Shown: piece by piece, positions 31,815 through 34,772 of the stretch
How positions within the stretch are numbered: the first letter of the stretch is position 1
Layout of the letters: each line of letters begins with the position of its first letter
The notes under the pieces: model-generated
Databases searched by the model: none
Seen by the model: only the letters and a program-made list of their open reading frames with translations
Told to the model about the DNA's origin: nothing
Source of the DNA: Bacillota bacterium
GTDB lineage: Bacteria > Bacillota > Clostridia > Christensenellales > Pumilibacteraceae
Length of the DNA: 34,772 nucleotides
NCBI GenBank assembly: GCA_009783985.1
Contig: WQVM01000010.1
Span: forward strand, 1-34,772
Direction of reading: 5' to 3'
Translations under genes and position numbers: made by a program

Positions 31815-33197
31815 ATGGTAAAAGAATACAAAAGTGTTACCGATGTTGTTGGTCCTTTGATGATGATTCAAGGGGTTGACGGTGCAAAATATAACGAACT
31901 TGTCGAAATTGAACAAGCTAACGGAGAAATTCGCAAAGGCAAAGTCTTAGAAGTAGACCGTGATTATGCGCTTGTTCAGTTGTTCGAGTCAAACCGTGGG
32001 CTAAAAATCTCCTCGGCAAAAGCCAGATTTTTGGGACGGGGACTTGAACTTGGTGTGTCAGGTGATTTGCTAGGACGGAGTTTTAACGGAATGGGCAATC
32101 CGATTGACGGAGGAGAGCCTATATTAGCAGAAAAACATTCTGATATTAACGGCCGTCCTCTCAATCCTTTTGCCCGTGCTTATCCTAACGAGTTTATCCA
32201 GACAGGTATCTCGGCGATTGACGGTCTTAATACACTGGTTAGAGGTCAAAAACTACCGGTATTTTCGGCAAGCGGTTTGCCTCACGCAGAGTTAGCGGCA
32301 CAAATCGCAAGGCAGGCTACAGTTTTGAATTCAGCTAATTCGGATTTTGCGGTTGTATTTGCCGCTGTTGGTATTACGCACGAAGAAGCTGACTTTTTTA
32401 TTAGTGATTTTAACCGCACAGGGACTATCGAAAGAGCTGCTTTGTTTATCAATCTTGCGTCTGACCCTGCAATAGAACGAATTGCAACTCCTCGTATGGC
32501 ACTTACCGCAGCCGAATATTTGGCATACGATATGGGAATGCATGTGCTTGTCATAATTACCGACATTACTAATTATGCGGAGGCGCTTAGAGAGGTTTCG
32601 GCAGCAAGAAAAGAAATCCCCGGACGGCGAGGTTATCCCGGTTATATGTATACAGACTTAGCCTCAATATACGAACGAGCCGGCAAACTAAAAGACTCAA
32701 AAGGCTCAATAACCCAAATACCTATTTTGACAATGCCTGAGGAAGACAAAGCGCATCCGATTCCTGACTTGACAGGTTATATTACCGAAGGTCAAATTAT
32801 TCTCTCATGCGAATTGCACAAAAAAAATTGTGTACCGCCGATAGATGTATTACCTAGCTTGTCACGACTCAAAGATAAGGGTATAGGTGTAGGAAAAACA
32901 CGGGAAGATCATGCCGATACTATGAATCAATTATTCGCTGCTTATGCTACGGGTAAAGAAAACAAGGAATTGTCAACGATTTTGGGCGAGGCAGCTTTGA
33001 CTGAAATTGACAAAAAATATGCAAAATTTGCTGACGAATTTGAAAAACAATATATCTCGCAAGGGTTTGAAAAAAATCGCTCAATAGAGGATACCTTAAA
33101 TCTTGGTTGGAAATTGCTAGAAATTTTACCTGAATCCGAATTAAAAAGAATCCGCAAAGAACATATTAAAAAATACTATGGCGCAAAATCAAATTAA
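31815..33197 (+). CDS. ntpB: V-type ATPase subunit B
   Basis: The non-catalytic head subunit that alternates with A and forms part of the nucleotide pocket. The P-loop is absent, as expected ([18 protein letters not shown] stands in its place). [39 protein letters not shown] and [14 protein letters not shown] are typical. The 460 residues fit. The start context is TAATT-ATG with AGGA nearby. Its last 20 bases overlap ntpD. Confidence 0.96.
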   Translation: MVKEYKSVTDVVGPLMMIQGVDGAKYNELVEIEQANGEIRKGKVLEVDRDYALVQLFESNRGLKISSAKARFLGRGLELGVSGDLLGRSFNGMGNPIDGGEPILAEKHSDINGRPLNPFARAYPNEFIQTGISAIDGLNTLVRGQKLPVFSASGLPHAELAAQIARQATVLNSANSDFAVVFAAVGITHEEADFFISDFNRTGTIERAALFINLASDPAIERIATPRMALTAAEYLAYDMGMHVLVIITDITNYAEALREVSAARKEIPGRRGYPGYMYTDLASIYERAGKLKDSKGSITQIPILTMPEEDKAHPIPDLTGYITEGQIILSCELHKKNCVPPIDVLPSLSRLKDKGIGVGKTREDHADTMNQLFAAYATGKENKELSTILGEAALTEIDKKYAKFADEFEKQYISQGFEKNRSIEDTLNLGWKLLEILPESELKRIRKEHIKKYYGAKSN

Positions 33198-33810
33198 CCC
33201 GACACGGATTGAGCTTAGAAAATGCAAGACCCGTCTCAAATCAGCTACGGCAGGGCATAAACTTCTTAAAGATAAGTTGGACGAAATGGTTCGGCAGTTT
33301 TTGACATTAGCAAGAAAAGCCCAGCAAATGCGTCAGGAAGTTGAATCAGAATTATTAAGTATATTTAAGTCCTTTGCGTTAGCCCGTGCAATTGTTGGTA
33401 GTCAAGAAATCGAATCAGCACTTTATATGCCTACAATGTCTGTTGCTGTCCAAACAGCCACAAAAAGCATTATGGGTGTTACTGTGCCGATAATTAAAAC
33501 AAAACTCCCTGAACAAAAAGCATCGCTGCCATATGCGCTTGCTTCAGCTCCGCCCGAACTTGACCAAGCAATTTTTAAGTTTTATGATTTTGTACAAAAG
33601 CTTATCAAACTTGGGGAGTCAGAAAAAATATGTGCTTTGCTAGCCGAAGAAATGGAAAAAACACGCCGTCGTGTTAATGCGTTAGAATATATTATGATTC
33701 CTGAGTTAAAAAACTCAATCCAATACATTCAAATGAAACTAGACGAAAACGAACGAGCCGCATTAGTTAGGCTAATGAAAGTCAAAGAAAAACTAGAAAA
33801 AGAAGATTAG
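33178..33810 (+). CDS. ntpD: V-type ATPase subunit D (central axle)
   Basis: The coiled-coil axle that turns inside the A3B3 head. Of 210 residues, the N- and C-terminal thirds are long helices; [31 protein letters not shown] (in parts) and [15 protein letters not shown] are hallmarks. It starts within ntpB without a Shine-Dalgarno site. It is the last ATPase gene; the E. hirae operon goes on to ntpH and ntpJ, which are not seen here. Confidence 0.95.
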   Translation: MAQNQINPTRIELRKCKTRLKSATAGHKLLKDKLDEMVRQFLTLARKAQQMRQEVESELLSIFKSFALARAIVGSQEIESALYMPTMSVAVQTATKSIMGVTVPIIKTKLPEQKASLPYALASAPPELDQAIFKFYDFVQKLIKLGESEKICALLAEEMEKTRRRVNALEYIMIPELKNSIQYIQMKLDENERAALVRLMKVKEKLEKED

Positions 33811-33831
33811 AAGGTGAATGTAAAGTATGGT

Positions 33832-33860
33832 TTGCCCTATGGTATTGGCGAAAATAAAAA
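33832..33860 (+). promoter_or_regulatory. Possible promoter of the gene after the ATPase operon
   Basis: TTGCCC (33832-33837), 17 bases, TAAAAA (33855-33860). The boxes are only moderately good. Confidence 0.38.
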
Positions 33861-33891
33861 GATGTTGCACTAAAATTATTAGGAGGTCTAA

Positions 33892-34479
33892 ATGACAAGT
33901 GGCGAACGAGCATTTTTGATAACATGGGCAATATTGCTTGGAGCCTTAGCAATAGGTATACCACTAAATATTATTATTTTTAGAATACGATATAAGTGGT
34001 TCTTACGCAAAGTCGCAGACGAGCGATATGATAGAGCGCTTAAATCTGGCAAAAAGCTTCAATGGTTTGGTGGTATAAGAAGAACAATAGTTATTTTTGA
34101 AATTGCCTCAATATACCTTTCTTTAGGTGATATTGATAATTTTGAAAAGCAATTAAATAAAGCAGTTAGTCAAAAAATACTTGCAGCAAGATATTATTGG
34201 ACAACATTTGCAAAACTCTTAAACAAAGATTTAGATGGAGCAAGGGAGCAGTATGCTATTTTCTTAAACTGTCCAAAAGTTTTGCACAAATTGCTCAAGC
34301 CTTATGAATACTACAATAATATTCTGTTAGCGGCATTTACCTATGAAGAGGGAAATTATCAATTTGCAAAGGAACGCATAGAACAAATTTATCCGCAACT
34401 GTCTAATTCTTTGACACTCAAATATTTTGCAAGTGCATTACAAAATATAGAGGGACAGCAAGGACAAATAACAAATTAA
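33892..34479 (+). CDS. Membrane-anchored protein with helical repeat-like domain, unknown
   Basis: A 195-residue protein with one N-terminal membrane helix (about 7-29), a basic stretch (FRIRYKWFLRKVADERYD) and then a soluble helical part. That part has TPR-like helix pairs (YWTTFAKLLNKDLDGAREQY; AFTYEEGNYQFAKERIEQIY). I do not recognise a family and give no function. It has a strong AGGAGGT site 4-5 bases before the ATG. It lies 81 bases after the ATPase operon and before a clear terminator, so it may be a separate unit. Confidence 0.75.
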   Translation: MTSGERAFLITWAILLGALAIGIPLNIIIFRIRYKWFLRKVADERYDRALKSGKKLQWFGGIRRTIVIFEIASIYLSLGDIDNFEKQLNKAVSQKILAARYYWTTFAKLLNKDLDGAREQYAIFLNCPKVLHKLLKPYEYYNNILLAAFTYEEGNYQFAKERIEQIYPQLSNSLTLKYFASALQNIEGQQGQITN

Positions 34480-34535
34480 CTTATAACACTTTTTCTAGCT
34501 GTAACTATCTACTACATTTGTTTTGTCTAAATATA

Positions 34536-34577
34536 TGCAAAAAAAGACTGTCTTGATTGAGGCAGTTTTTTTGCATA
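34536..34577. terminator. Bidirectional terminator
   Basis: TGCAAAAAAAGACTG (34536-34550) pairs, with one bulged G, with CAGTTTTTTTGCA (34563-34575). Seven A and seven T residues frame the inner stem, so it can act from either side. It ends the gene at 33892-34479. Confidence 0.75.
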
Positions 34578-34602
34578 AAACAAGTTGGCTTACAGCATAT
34601 TA
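34573..34602 (+). promoter_or_regulatory. Possible sigma-G-like (forespore) promoter
   Basis: GCATA (34573-34577), 18 bases, CATATTA (34596-34602). This agrees with the known Bacillus sigma-G pattern (-35 GHATR, about 18 bases, -10 CATNHTA). The motif is short and could arise by chance. It overlaps the terminator, and the ATG at 34608 lies 5 bases past the -10 box. Confidence 0.3.
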
Positions 34603-34607
34603 GCAAT

Positions 34608-34718
34608 ATGAAGTGGACACAAAACCAAATCAACAGTCCTTTTGTCAACTGTGATGAGAGAGAAAGTGTGGTTGACGGAATGCAAAATCTTGATGGGGGT
34701 GGTAATAATGGCAACTAA
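34608..34718 (+). CDS. Possible small ORF of 36 codons, unknown
   Basis: Begins MKWTQNQINSPFVNCDERES and ends in a Gly/Asn-rich tail (LDGGGNNGN). The tail codons hold the GGGGGTGG that probably serves as ribosome binding site for the next gene, and the stop lies 8 bases inside that gene. No Shine-Dalgarno site precedes it. It may be a true small protein or merely the leader of the next gene. Confidence 0.35.
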   Translation: MKWTQNQINSPFVNCDERESVVDGMQNLDGGGNNGN

Positions 34719-34772
34719 AGCAGAAGTTTTGCGTAACAAAAAATACTCGGAATATATAGCGGCAATTACCCC
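34708..34772 (+). CDS. Start of a gene cut by the window edge (SpoVAC-like N-terminus possible)
   Basis: ATG 34708 preceded by GGGGGTGG at a distance of 5-6 bases opens a frame to the window end, 21 whole codons (MATKAEVLRNKKYSEYIAAI and on). A short start with K-Y-x-x-Y and then T-P resembles the beginning of SpoVAC proteins of spore formers. This is too short to decide. Confidence 0.4.
   Translation, partial: MATKAEVLRNKKYSEYIAAIT

Overview
The window is an A+T-rich, gene-dense stretch of bacterial chromosome, most likely from an anaerobic Clostridia-like Firmicute. I infer this from the Gram-positive division genes (SepF, a DivIB/FtsQ-type POTRA protein), the NAD-dependent PyrK/PyrD pair, a nine-gene V-type ATPase operon in the order known from Enterococcus hirae, MtaB, and a lsp-rluD-pyr gene order like that of Bacillus. 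I cannot name a genus. Almost everything reads rightwards; only the first, cut-off gene and a tRNA-Pro are on the minus strand.

Layout. 1-593 (minus): partial YgjV-like membrane protein, divergent from metA. 791-7587: metA, pyruvate kinase, an orphan OmpR-type response regulator, an unusually short alanyl-tRNA synthetase, two hairpins, typA. 7602-7802: a knot of opposing promoters, a two-way terminator and tRNA-Pro(GGG). 7831-11239: argJ, a RimK-like ATP-grasp gene, yggS, sepF. 11443-17793: enlarged lspA, rluD, then pyrC, pyrF, pyrK, pyrD, pyrE. This resembles the Bacillus ylm-lsp-pyr neighbourhood with several genes missing. 17882-18585: two small membrane proteins. 18903-23744: divIB/ftsQ-like gene, a YesL-like membrane protein, lgt, ilvE, a PucR/CdaR-type regulator. 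23794-25211: a C-terminally short mtaB and a HIT protein. 25282-33810: the V-ATPase operon (ntpF-I-K-E-C-G-A-B-D order). 33892-34479: an unknown membrane-anchored protein. 34608-end: a small ORF and the first 21 codons of another gene behind a possible sporulation-type promoter.

Functions. The pyr genes cover dihydroorotate formation to UMP, with PyrK linking PyrD to NAD. Lsp and Lgt serve lipoprotein maturation; SepF and DivIB serve division. The V-ATPase keeps the Na+-binding residues of its rotor ring, so Na+ transport is likely.

No complete new defence or mobile system is visible. The most interesting points are: a dispersed palindromic repeat, one arm of which is inserted in frame inside pyrD as a 16-residue insert; an AlaRS ending at its editing domain; other trimmed enzymes (PyrC, MtaB); promoters that predict leaderless or nearly leaderless mRNAs; many starts without a Shine-Dalgarno sequence; a strong promoter running against tRNA-Pro; and acidic tails on LspA, Lgt and a neighbouring membrane protein.
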